From positions 1 to 14,960 of the forward strand of contig WRLJ01000014.1 of the NCBI GenBank assembly GCA_009777685.1: 14,960 bases of DNA. Direction: 5' to 3'. The notes below the pieces were generated by a model that searched no databases, was not told the origin of the DNA, and saw nothing but the letters and a program-made list of their open reading frames with translations. This document shows positions 6,456 to 13,361 of the stretch, one piece after another. The DNA is from Oscillospiraceae bacterium. Lineage in GTDB: Bacteria; Bacillota; Clostridia; Oscillospirales; UBA929. The position numbers and the translations under genes were made by a program. Numbering within the stretch: position 1 is the first letter of the stretch; every line of letters starts with the position of its first letter.

Positions 6456-7871
6456 TTGCGGTATTATCTTGCCGTCGACATCGGCGCCTCAAGCGGGCGT
6501 CATATACTGGGACATCTGGAGAACGGGCGGATCGTTTTGGAGGAGGCCTACCGGTTTCCCAACGAGCCCGTAACGCGCGGCGGGCATCTCTGCTGGGATT
6601 TGGAGGGCTTATACACCCATGTCGTCAGCGGTCTGCGCCGCTGCGCGGAGCGGGGGAAGGTCCCCGTTACGCTGGGCATCGACACCTGGGGCGTAGACTT
6701 CGTTCTGCTGGACGCGGACGGCCGCCTCATCGGAGACAGCGTGGCTTACCGCGACGGCCGGACGGCCGGCATGGACGCCGCGGTCGCCGAAAGCATCCCG
6801 GACGCGGAGCTGTACACCCGCACGGGGATCCAAAAACAGATTTTCAACACCCTCTACCAGCTTGCCGCTGTCCGGCGGCAAACGCCCGCTCTGCTGGAGC
6901 GGGCCGCGCGCCTGCTGATGATTCCCGAATACCTCCACTACCGGCTGACCGGAGAGCCGGTCAGTGAATACACCATCGCCACGACCACCGGGCTGGTGAA
7001 TATCCGCGGCAACACCTGGGACGGGCCGCTGCTGGACACGCTCGGATTCCCGCGGCGCATTTTCGGTCCGCTCCGCAGACCCGGAACCCCGGTCGGCCAT
7101 TTGACCCGCGAGGTACAGGCCCGCGCAGCCTTTGACTGCGCCGTTGCGCTGCCGCCGTCGCATGACACCGCCTGCGCGTTCGCGGCGGTTCCGTCCGCGG
7201 ACGATTCCTCCGTATTCATATCCAGCGGCACCTGGAGCCTGCTGGGCGTGGAAACGCCCGTCCCCATCGTGACGGAGGCGGGCCGCGCGGCCAACTTCAC
7301 CAACGAGGGCGGCTATACCGGCTACCGCTGTCTGCGGAACATCATGGGGCTTTGGATGATCCAGTCGGTGCGCCGCGAGACGGGCGGCGCCGCGGGCTTT
7401 CCGGCGCTGATGGCGCAGGCGGAGGCCTCCGCCTATCCGGGCGTCGTCGACGCGGGGGACGAGGCGTTCCTCGCGCCGGAGAGCATGACAGAGGCCGTCT
7501 CTCTGCACTGCAGGCAGGCGGGCTTTCCGCCGCCGCAAAGCACGGGGGACGTTTTGCGCTGTATTTACAACAGCCTCGCCCTGTGCTACGCGCGGACGGT
7601 CAAGCAGCTGGAGGAGCTGACGGGCCGGCGTTACCGCCGTATCCACATCATCGGCGGCGGCTGCCGCGACACGTTCCTAAACCGGCTGACCGCCGAGGCG
7701 TGCGGCGTTCCGGTCCACGCCGGTCCCGTGGAGGGCACGGCGCTGGGCAATCTCCTTTCACAGATGATCGGGGCCGGGGAATTTTCCGGTCTGGACGCCG
7801 CCCGCGCGGCCATCCGTAGCAGCTTTGACGTCAAGGTATTCCAGGCGCATCCCCCCGGCGGGCCGGGATAA
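6456..7871 (+). CDS. rhaB: Rhamnulokinase
   Basis: The 471-residue FGGY-family sugar kinase phosphorylates L-rhamnulose at C1 using ATP, the second step of L-rhamnose catabolism. The N-terminal nucleotide-binding fold shows AVDIGASSGRHILG (about 6-19) and GIDTWGVDFVLLD (74-86), followed by AYRDGRT and the QIFNTLYQL segment. The catalytic Asp is D237 in PPSHDTACA, matching Asp236 reported for E. coli RhaB. The C-terminal half has SSGTWSLLG, FTNEGG and IIGGGCRD. The start is TTG with AGGGAGG 7 bases upstream; the next in-frame options would cut the first phosphate-binding strand. rhaA follows after 32 bases, so the two form one operon. Confidence 0.95.
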   Translation: MRYYLAVDIGASSGRHILGHLENGRIVLEEAYRFPNEPVTRGGHLCWDLEGLYTHVVSGLRRCAERGKVPVTLGIDTWGVDFVLLDADGRLIGDSVAYRDGRTAGMDAAVAESIPDAELYTRTGIQKQIFNTLYQLAAVRRQTPALLERAARLLMIPEYLHYRLTGEPVSEYTIATTTGLVNIRGNTWDGPLLDTLGFPRRIFGPLRRPGTPVGHLTREVQARAAFDCAVALPPSHDTACAFAAVPSADDSSVFISSGTWSLLGVETPVPIVTEAGRAANFTNEGGYTGYRCLRNIMGLWMIQSVRRETGGAAGFPALMAQAEASAYPGVVDAGDEAFLAPESMTEAVSLHCRQAGFPPPQSTGDVLRCIYNSLALCYARTVKQLEELTGRRYRRIHIIGGGCRDTFLNRLTAEACGVPVHAGPVEGTALGNLLSQMIGAGEFSGLDAARAAIRSSFDVKVFQAHPPGGPG

Positions 7872-7903
7872 AATATAACCCAATTTCAAAAGGAGGTCTC
7901 ATC

Positions 7904-9085
7904 ATGAGCCTGTACGCAACGGCCAAAGAGCAATACGCCGCCATCGGCGTGGACACCGAAGCCGCCCTGAAAACCCTGGACGCCATCCCCGTGTCGATGC
8001 ACTGCTGGCAGGGCGACGATCTGCGCGGCTTCGAGGGGCGGGACGGAGCCCTGACCGGCGGCATCCAAAGCACGGGCAGCCACCCCGGCGCGGCGTCAAG
8101 CGCCGACGAGCTGCGGGCCTATATCGACCGTGTGCTGGCGGTGGCCCCCGGCGCGGCCCGCATCAATCTCCACGCCATCTACGGCGACGTAAAGGGCGTG
8201 GAGCGCGACCAAATCGAGCCGGAACACTTTGCCGCCTGGGTGGAGTGGGCCAAGGCGCGCGGTCTGGGCCTGGATTTCAATCCCACGCTGTTCTCGCATC
8301 CCAAATCCGGCGACGGGCTGACGCTGTCGCACCCCGACGCGGGCATCCGCGCGTTTTGGATCGAGCATTGCAAGCGCAGCCGCCGCATCGCCGCGCACTT
8401 TGCGGATCAGCTGGGGACGCACTCCGTGTTCAATCTGTGGATTGCCGACGGGTTTAAGGACAACCCCGCCGACGCCCTGACCCCGCGCAAACGGCTGGCC
8501 GGAGCGCTGGACGAAATCTTCGCCGGGAAGCTGAACGTCGTCGACGCGGTGGAGAGCAAGCTGTTCGGCATCGGTCTGGAGAGCTATACGGTGGGCAGCC
8601 ATGAGTTTTATCTGGGGTACGCCGTCAAAAACGGGCTGGCGCTCTGTCTGGACGCGGGGCATTTTCACCCCACCGAGGTCATCAGCGCGAAGATATCCGC
8701 CGTGTCTCTGTTTGTGGAGCGTATGCTGCTGCACGTTTCGCGCCCGGTGCGCTGGGACAGCGACCATGTGATCATGCTGGACGACGAGCTGGCCGCCATT
8801 GCGCGGGAGATCGTCCGCGGCGGCCTGCTGGAGCGCGTGCATATCGGTCTGGACTACTTCGACGGCTCCGTCGACCGCGTGACGGCGTGGGCCGTCGGCA
8901 TGAGGAACATGCGCAAGGCGCTGCTGCTGGCGCTGCTGGAGCCGTCTCAGACCCTGCGGGAGGCGGAATACGCCTTTGACTTCACCGCGCGGCTGAGACT
9001 AACGGAGGAACTGAAAACGATGCCGTGGATAGCGGTCTGGGACGAGTATTGCCAGCGGAGCGGCGTACCGGCGCGGATGCTGTAA
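7904..9085 (+). CDS. rhaA: L-rhamnose isomerase
   Basis: The 393-residue enzyme interconverts L-rhamnose and L-rhamnulose, the step before RhaB. Metal-ligand residues keep the spacing known for the E. coli enzyme: E217, D250, H277 and D317 for one site, with H253, D285 and D287 for the other, in blocks LCLDAGHFHPTE, LLHVSRPVRWDSDH and GLDYFDGS. The start has a strong AAAGGAGG at 7890-7897, 6 bases upstream. The protein is slightly shorter than typical RhaA (about 415-420). No rhamnulose-1-phosphate aldolase (rhaD) follows. The gene faces the minus-strand kinase gene across a shared terminator at 9235-9269. Confidence 0.96.
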   Translation: MSLYATAKEQYAAIGVDTEAALKTLDAIPVSMHCWQGDDLRGFEGRDGALTGGIQSTGSHPGAASSADELRAYIDRVLAVAPGAARINLHAIYGDVKGVERDQIEPEHFAAWVEWAKARGLGLDFNPTLFSHPKSGDGLTLSHPDAGIRAFWIEHCKRSRRIAAHFADQLGTHSVFNLWIADGFKDNPADALTPRKRLAGALDEIFAGKLNVVDAVESKLFGIGLESYTVGSHEFYLGYAVKNGLALCLDAGHFHPTEVISAKISAVSLFVERMLLHVSRPVRWDSDHVIMLDDELAAIAREIVRGGLLERVHIGLDYFDGSVDRVTAWAVGMRNMRKALLLALLEPSQTLREAEYAFDFTARLRLTEELKTMPWIAVWDEYCQRSGVPARML

Positions 9086-9126
9086 TTCACTTGCGTCCGG
9101 CCGCCCGTGTTTGCCGCCCTCCCGGC

Positions 9127-9190
9127 GGGCGCACAGAGTGCGCCCCTACAGGGTTTCCGCCCCACCATACGTAGGGCGCGGCGCCCGCCG
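9127..9190. repeat. Palindromic repeat modules after rhaA
   Basis: GGGCGCAC (9127-9134) pairs with GTGCGCCC (9138-9145). The linker CCCTACAGGGTTTCCGCCCC...CGTAGGG follows, and then GGGCGC/GCGCCC (9174-9186). The architecture is the same as at 85-213: hairpin, CCCTACAGGG...GTAGGG linker, hairpin. The arm sequences differ from the earlier copies but remain complementary. Confidence 0.75.
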
Positions 9191-9234
9191 AAGTTTACAA
9201 AATACAACAACCCAGAACGGAGCCGCCAACAACA

Positions 9235-9269
9235 AAAACGCCGCGCCGCCTGATGGGCGGCGCGGTTTT
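9235..9269. terminator. Bidirectional intrinsic terminator between convergent rhaA and kinase gene
   Basis: CCGCGCCGCC (9241-9250) pairs with GGCGGCGCGG (9256-9265) around a five-base loop. TTTT follows on the plus strand. On the minus strand the stem is followed by CGTTTTTGTTGTT, a better U-run, so it should stop the minus-strand kinase transcript most efficiently and rhaBA as well. Confidence 0.85.
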
Positions 9270-9329
9270 GAGCGGCAGGTATGGAGTTATCCATATTCTC
9301 AAACCAACGCAAAACATTGATGTTATGCT

Positions 9330-10220
9330 TTAGTGTTGTTCGCGCCATCTGCAAAGCCAATCGAGCTGTTTGTCAAGAAAAACGCTGTCAACACAGTCAA
9401 TTCCATGAAGTTCTATAATCGTCGCCTGCAACGCGAAATGATACAAAGCGATTAAGTCATAAAAAGCGTTTATCTCCGCTTGACTGATTGTGCTATGCTT
9501 TTGATATTCTGGCAACATTCGCTCAAAAACTGTTTTTGACTTATCATATCCTGATTCATCATAGTTAAAATAATCGGTTTTATTGCAAATAAGTGCAAGG
9601 TCGTAGACCGGAAAACCTTCACAAGACGTATCGAAATCCAGTATGTATAACTTCCCGTCCGGCGTTTTGTGGATGTTTCCGCAATACATATCACCGTGGC
9701 AATATCCTCGCGGCAAATCTTTTATTTTATTCCAGAGTGCGTCGCCATATCTTTCAAACTCTGCTGTTTTTGCGTATTGCTTCTTTTTCAAAATATCAAT
9801 GTATCTTCCAATAAAGAACTGTTTATCCCGTTTAATAAGCTCTCCGCCATATTTTTTCATTGTAGAATGAAGTTTTCCGAGTAGTTCGCCGATTTTTTCA
9901 GCATCATTTTCCGGTTCGGATTCTTCGCCTTCAACATATTCATACAAGATATACAAATAATCGTTATTATCTCGTTTTTCCTTGAGATATGGTTTGCCAT
10001 CCTTGGTGAAAATAATGGGTGGAACCGGAAAGCATTTTTGTTGTAAAAACACTTGAATTTCAGCAGCTTTTATCGCTGTATCATAAAATGCAGGTTTGAT
10101 GACGCGAAGAAAGTATTTCCGGCCATCCGAAATTGCCGAATAAGCTGTACTGCCGCCATCACGAACCAAATCAAAATTATCAAAATGGACCGGGTAATTT
10201 TTGTTGATAAGTTCCGTCAT
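9330..10220 (-). CDS. APH-family phosphotransferase (small-molecule kinase, substrate unknown)
   Basis: This is a cytosolic kinase of the aminoglycoside phosphotransferase/choline kinase fold. The catalytic loop CHGDMYCGN (HGD at 175-177, Asn182) and the metal-binding LDFD (about 194-197) are intact. The N-lobe has GGSTAYSA and KYFLRVIKP, with a hinge ILYEYVEGEE. Whether it modifies an antibiotic or a metabolite cannot be told. I prefer the ATG at 10220 (296 residues, MTELINKNY), which fits the family start as I remember it. An in-frame ATG at 10244 would add eight residues, and neither has a good ribosome binding site. Base composition is markedly AT-richer than the flanking genes, with AT-ending codons, which suggests transfer. 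A regulator scar (10222-10375) and its promoter lie directly upstream and may drive it. Confidence 0.88.
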   Translation of the reverse strand: MTELINKNYPVHFDNFDLVRDGGSTAYSAISDGRKYFLRVIKPAFYDTAIKAAEIQVFLQQKCFPVPPIIFTKDGKPYLKEKRDNNDYLYILYEYVEGEESEPENDAEKIGELLGKLHSTMKKYGGELIKRDKQFFIGRYIDILKKKQYAKTAEFERYGDALWNKIKDLPRGYCHGDMYCGNIHKTPDGKLYILDFDTSCEGFPVYDLALICNKTDYFNYDESGYDKSKTVFERMLPEYQKHSTISQAEINAFYDLIALYHFALQATIIELHGIDCVDSVFLDKQLDWLCRWREQH

Positions 10221-10221
10221 A

Positions 10222-10375
10222 CTAAACCAACCGTCCCCGCTCATTTATGATAGGATAATTATACCGCCAATTATCATATTCCTCTTTGGTTATTTCCCCG
10301 CTTGCCAACTTCCCCGCCTCCGCCTGCCACGCCGCGAAGGTTGCGGATGTGCCGTATTCTCTCGCCTGCAGCCAT
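10222..10375 (-). pseudogene. Scar of an XRE-type regulator gene (internal deletion, frameshift)
   Basis: On the minus strand an ATG at 10375, with AGGAG 9 bases before it, opens MAAGERIRHIRNLRG. This looks like the first helix of an XRE helix-turn-helix regulator. The frame then turns nonsensical and stops at 10274. In another frame the following DNA reads WQAEAGKLASGEITKEEY, continuing into DNWRYNYP. I recognise this as the usual tail of XRE regulators found on clostridial mobile elements; it stops at 10222. The simplest reading is loss of the middle of the gene with the ends joined out of frame. Family assignment of both ends is from memory of similar proteins. The fragment ends just before the kinase start codon. 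Confidence 0.6.
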
Positions 10376-10391
10376 TTTCAACATCTCCTTT

Positions 10392-10436
10392 GGTTGCTAT
10401 GCAACCAGTATAACATATCGGCTTAGCGGCTGTCAA
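10392..10436 (-). promoter_or_regulatory. Strong promoter with candidate operator for the regulator scar and kinase
   Basis: On the minus strand TTGACA (10436-10431) and TATACT (10412-10407) are 18 bases apart, with TGT directly before the -10 (extended -10). Immediately downstream, over the expected start of transcription, is the perfect inverted repeat GGTTGC-ATA-GCAACC (10406-10392). This is a plausible operator for the lost XRE regulator. A second -10-like TATAAT lies at 10263-10258, inside the scar and without a clear -35. Confidence 0.65.
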
Positions 10437-10486
10437 AAGGCGGCTAAACTATTCTGTTGAATATTTTTTCGCTTCACACTATACAG

Positions 10487-10798
10487 CATTGTACTTTGTA
10501 CGGTTCCGCCCCCGGCGCGATGTGGGCATCGCGCCCTACGCACGGCGGGGCCGCAAACCCTGTAGGGGACGCAGCCCTCTGCGTCCCGCCAAATGTCCCC
10601 AACGCACACGCGCGGGGACAACGCGGCGCGTCCCGTATGGGTGGGATAACGACCACGGCGCGCCGGGGGCGTCGCGCCCTACGGTTTGCGCGACCGGGCA
10701 AACGCGGCGCATGGGCAAACATGGGCGACCGGGGACGGTCGCCCCTACGGGGTTTTGCGCCCCGCCGTAGGGACACGGCGTGCCGTGTCCGGGCGTAG
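10487..10798. repeat. Large cluster of palindromic repeat modules
   Basis: The left edge CATTGTACT (10487-10495) matches the element end at 323-331. Hairpins: GGCGCGATG/CATCGCGCC (10514-10535, the exact inverse of 138-159), GGGACGCAG/CTGCGTCCC (10566-10587), GGCGCGCC...GGCGTCGCGCC (about 10658-10680, inverse of 1-24 with one change), GGGCGACCG/CGGTCGCCC (10723-10744) and GGACACGGC/GCCGTGTCC (10771-10790). Linkers CCCTAC...GTAGGG lie between them in both orientations. Positions 10727-10790 are identical to 14878-14941. I see no credible gene in 10440-10800. Confidence 0.85.
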
Positions 10799-10837
10799 CT
10801 TTTCATGCGTCAGCCCTGGCATCAAGGCACAATTCAC

Positions 10838-10867
10838 TTGCGCTGGCTGTATCTGACATGATATAAT
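10838..10867 (+). promoter_or_regulatory. Candidate promoter of the DUF1846 gene
   Basis: TTGCGC (10838-10843) and a consensus TATAAT (10862-10867) are 18 bases apart. TGA precedes the -10 (extended -10). This leaves a leader of about 90 bases before the ATG at 10966. Confidence 0.6.
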
Positions 10868-10896
10868 GAGCGTCGCGGAGACGAAGAGCGCGTCAA

Positions 10897-10915
10897 GGGG
10901 CAATTCACTTGCCCC
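10897..10915 (+). promoter_or_regulatory. Leader hairpin upstream of the DUF1846 gene
   Basis: GGGGCAA (10897-10903) pairs perfectly with TTGCCCC (10909-10915) around a five-base loop in the expected 5' leader. It contains one of three copies of AATTCACTTGC. No T-run follows. The function is unknown. Confidence 0.4.
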
Positions 10916-10965
10916 GTTCGCGCTGGACAGGATTCATAACCCCCGCATAAGGGAGGCGCGTCATC

Positions 10966-12447
10966 ATGCCCATCGGCTTTGACCCCACGCAATACATGAC
11001 CGTGCAGCGCGAGAAAATACTGGAGCGCATCGAACGGACGCAGGGACGGCTGTATCTGGAGTTCGGCGGCAAGCTGCTGGACGACTACCACGCGGCGCGC
11101 GTGCTGCCGGGCTTTGACGCCGGCGGCAAGGCCGCGCTGCTGCAAACGCTGTCGGACCGGCTGGAGATTTTGCTCTGCATCAACGCCGGCGACATTGAGA
11201 AAAACAAGCTGCGCGCTGATCTGGGCATCACCTACGAGCGCGACGTGCTGCGTCTGATGGACGATCTGCGCGGCATGGGCCTTCACGTCGGCGCCGTGGT
11301 GATCACCCAGTACCGCGGCCAGCCCGGCGCGGACATTTTCCGCAAAAAGCTCGAAATGCGCGAGGAGCGCGTGTTTGTCCACCAATACACCAAGGGCTAC
11401 CCGACCGACATCGCCACCATCGTCAGCGAGGAGGGCTACGGGGCCAATCCCTATATCCCCTGCACCCAGCCGCTGGTCGTCGTCACCGCGCCGGGACCGG
11501 GCAGCGGCAAGCTGGCGACCTGTCTGAGCCAGATGTATCACGAGCACCGGCAGGACCGCGCCGCCGGCTACGCCAAGTTTGAAACCTTCCCGATCTGGAA
11601 CCTGCCCATCAACCACCCCGTCAATCTGGCCTACGAGGCCGCCACCGCGGACCTGGACGACGTGAATATGATCGACCCGTTCCATCTGGATGCCTACGGG
11701 GAGACGGCCGTCAACTACAACCGCGACGTGGAGGTATTCCCGATCCTACAGGCCATCCTGTCCCGCATCACGCAGGCGGAGGGCTACCGTTCCCCGACGG
11801 ACATGGGCGTCAACATGGCCGGCCGGTGCATCACGGACGACGTAGCGGTCTGCGAGGCGGCCCGGCAGGAGATTCTGCGCCGCTACTACCGCACGCGGTT
11901 GGACCACAAGCTCGGGCGAGTGGAGGAAACCGCCATCCACAAGGTCGAGATGATTATGAGCCGCCTGAATCTGCGCGCGGAGGACCGCGACGTGGTGGCC
12001 CCCGCGCTGGCCAAGGAGCGCGAACGCGGCGCGCCGGCGGTGGCCGTCCGTCTGCCGGACGGCCATGTCGTGGCGGGCCGCGCCACGGGGCTGATGAGCG
12101 CCCCCGCCGCCGCCGTTCTGAACGCCATGAAGAGCAAGGCGGGCATCCCCGACGACCTGCACCTGATCATGCCGGGCGTGCTCAGCCCGATTCAGCGTTT
12201 GAAAAACCAGACCTACCGGCTCCGCAGTCCGGTTTTGAACCTCGACGAGGTGCTGATCGCACTGACCATCTCCGCCGCGACCAATCCGCTGGTGGAACGC
12301 GCCCTGCTGGGCCTTGAGTCCCTGCGCGGCTGCGAGGCCCACGCTACATACATCCTCCCCGAGACGGACGAGGAGATTCTGCGGCGTCTGGACATCCGCC
12401 TAACCTGCGAACCGGACTTTCCGGGGAAGAATTTGTATTACGAATAG
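10966..12447 (+). CDS. DUF1846 family protein
   Basis: The 493-residue cytosolic protein matches the DUF1846 family over its whole length. It opens GFDPTQYMTVQREKILERI and has LYLEFGGKLLDDYHAARVLPGF, LEILLCINAGDIEKNK, TQPLVVVTAPGPGSGKLATC (a glycine-rich phosphate-binding-like loop at about 175-182, not a strict Walker A) and FPIWNLPINHPVNLAYEAATADL. Members are common in Firmicutes; structures are known but, as far as I recall, the cellular role is not settled. The start is well supported by AAGGGAGG at 10949-10956, 9 bases upstream. It appears monocistronic: a promoter and leader lie in front and the next gene has its own promoter. Base composition is high-GC like the core genes. Confidence 0.94.
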   Translation: MPIGFDPTQYMTVQREKILERIERTQGRLYLEFGGKLLDDYHAARVLPGFDAGGKAALLQTLSDRLEILLCINAGDIEKNKLRADLGITYERDVLRLMDDLRGMGLHVGAVVITQYRGQPGADIFRKKLEMREERVFVHQYTKGYPTDIATIVSEEGYGANPYIPCTQPLVVVTAPGPGSGKLATCLSQMYHEHRQDRAAGYAKFETFPIWNLPINHPVNLAYEAATADLDDVNMIDPFHLDAYGETAVNYNRDVEVFPILQAILSRITQAEGYRSPTDMGVNMAGRCITDDVAVCEAARQEILRRYYRTRLDHKLGRVEETAIHKVEMIMSRLNLRAEDRDVVAPALAKERERGAPAVAVRLPDGHVVAGRATGLMSAPAAAVLNAMKSKAGIPDDLHLIMPGVLSPIQRLKNQTYRLRSPVLNLDEVLIALTISAATNPLVERALLGLESLRGCEAHATYILPETDEEILRRLDIRLTCEPDFPGKNLYYE

Positions 12448-12490
12448 GAATGTTCTCCCAGAGCAGCAGAGCGAGAGCGGCGTATATATG

Positions 12491-12519
12491 TTGACAATGT
12501 GCGCATATTATGGTATCCT
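12491..12519 (+). promoter_or_regulatory. Promoter of the toxin-antitoxin pair
   Basis: A consensus TTGACA (12491-12496), a 17-base spacer and TATCCT (12514-12519) with TGG directly before it (extended -10). A strong ribosome binding site AAAGGAGGG (12528-12536) follows only nine bases later, then the ATG at 12542. Type II pairs usually autoregulate through such a promoter, but I saw no perfect operator palindrome. Confidence 0.75.
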
Positions 12520-12541
12520 GAGAGAGGAAAGGAGGGCGTTT

Positions 12542-12802
12542 ATGTCTGTTTCAAACATCAACATCCGCATAGACAATGAGGTGAAAACCCAGGCGCAAGA
12601 GATTTTCGCGTCTTTGGGACTTGACATGACTACGGCGATCAACGTTTTTTTGCGGCAGGCAATCCGGCAGCACGGGCTTCCGTTTGCCGTTGTGTCCGAG
12701 CCGCAAAAAAAGACGCCGAAAGCGGGCGGCTGGGAAGGAAGGGTATGGATGGCTGATGATTTCGACGCGCCGCTGGCGGATTTTAGGGAGTACATGGAAT
12801 GA
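12542..12802 (+). CDS. RelB/DinJ-family antitoxin
   Basis: The 86-residue protein has an N-terminal ribbon-helix-helix: the strand NINIRIDNEV, then KTQAQEIFASLGLDMTTAIN and VFLRQAI, the DinJ/RelB signature. Through it the protein should dimerise and bind its own promoter. The C-terminal tail WMADDFDAPLADFREYME is acidic and likely the toxin-neutralising segment. The ATG at 12542 is chosen for its strong site AAAGGAGGG five bases upstream. An in-frame ATG at 12488 would put the promoter inside the gene. The toxin ATG overlaps the stop (ATGA at 12799-12802), so the two are translationally coupled. Composition is nearer 50% GC, lower than the core genes, fitting an acquired module. Confidence 0.9.
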   Translation: MSVSNINIRIDNEVKTQAQEIFASLGLDMTTAINVFLRQAIRQHGLPFAVVSEPQKKTPKAGGWEGRVWMADDFDAPLADFREYME

Positions 12803-13182
12803 AAAATCTTTTGGACACGCATACGGTCATCTGGCTGGCGGAAAACTCGCCGAAATTATCCGATGCCGCGCGGGACGCCATTCTGGATTCCGGAAATGAA
12901 TCCTATGTCAGTATCGCGTCAGCCTGGGAGGTCGCCATCAAGATCGCGGCGGGAAAATTGCGTCTTGACGGAGGGTCTTCCGAATTTTTCAATATCATCG
13001 ACGCAAACGGATTTACGACGATTCCTATAGAGGCTGAGTATGTCAAACGGGTAGAGGCCCTGCCGTTCCATCATCGGGACCCCTTTGACAGAATCTTGAT
13101 CGCTTCGGCCATGGAGAGCGGAATGCGGTTGATCTCATCCGACGCCAATATGAGGAAGTACGATGTTCCCGTCGTTTGGTAA
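12799..13182 (+). CDS. PIN-domain toxin (VapC-like ribonuclease)
   Basis: The 127-residue product is a single PIN domain, expected to be a Mg-dependent RNase held inactive by the upstream antitoxin. The acidic active-site set is present: D6 in LLDTHTVIW, E44 in SAWEVAIKIAAGKL, D94/D97 in HHRDPFDRILIASA, and D115 in LISSDANM. The length is normal for the family. It starts at an ATG overlapping the antitoxin stop by four bases. The DTHTVIW and WEVAIK motifs place it in the PIN branch often annotated as type II toxin-antitoxin PIN proteins (COG3744-like, from memory). The target RNA cannot be predicted. The gene appears intact, so an active module is likely. Confidence 0.9.
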   Translation: MKNLLDTHTVIWLAENSPKLSDAARDAILDSGNESYVSIASAWEVAIKIAAGKLRLDGGSSEFFNIIDANGFTTIPIEAEYVKRVEALPFHHRDPFDRILIASAMESGMRLISSDANMRKYDVPVVW

Positions 13183-13190
13183 GCAACAGA

Positions 13191-13361
13191 ATGGAGAGGA
13201 GTGCGAAAAAGGTCATTGACAAGGCTATGATAGCCTGTCAAAACAGCGGGCATGACGTTTTGTGCGATTTTACCGATGTCAGTAAAATCGTAGAAGCAGG
13301 AGCAACGAAAAGAAAGTCACCCCATCTCTATACTAAACACTCAAGAGGTCATGTGTCATGA
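13191..13361 (+). pseudogene. Remnant of a DinD/BRO-N-like gene
   Basis: From the ATG at 13191 a 56-residue frame reads KKVIDKAMIACQNSGHDV, then TDVSKIVEAGATKRKSPH. I recognise this as the central part of the DinD (DNA-damage-inducible protein D)/BRO-N-like family. The normal N-terminal part of the family (a sequence ending in W..F..VI.KA) is missing, and after SPH the expected continuation (R/S-RYACYLI type) is replaced by a short unrelated tail ending at 13361. There is no clear ribosome binding site. It is most simply a leftover fragment between the toxin gene and the leucine-rich-repeat gene. The stop overlaps the next ATG by four bases (ATGA at 13358-13361). Assignment is from memory of the family. 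Confidence 0.55.

Noticed and set aside
10487..10798. CRISPR array
   Set aside because: Repeats are palindromic modules of differing sequence and irregular spacing, not identical direct repeats with uniform spacers; no cas gene is present.
12488..12541. Upstream in-frame ATG extending the antitoxin by 18 residues
   Set aside because: It would place the TTGACA/TATCCT promoter inside the coding region, while the ATG at 12542 has a strong ribosome binding site.
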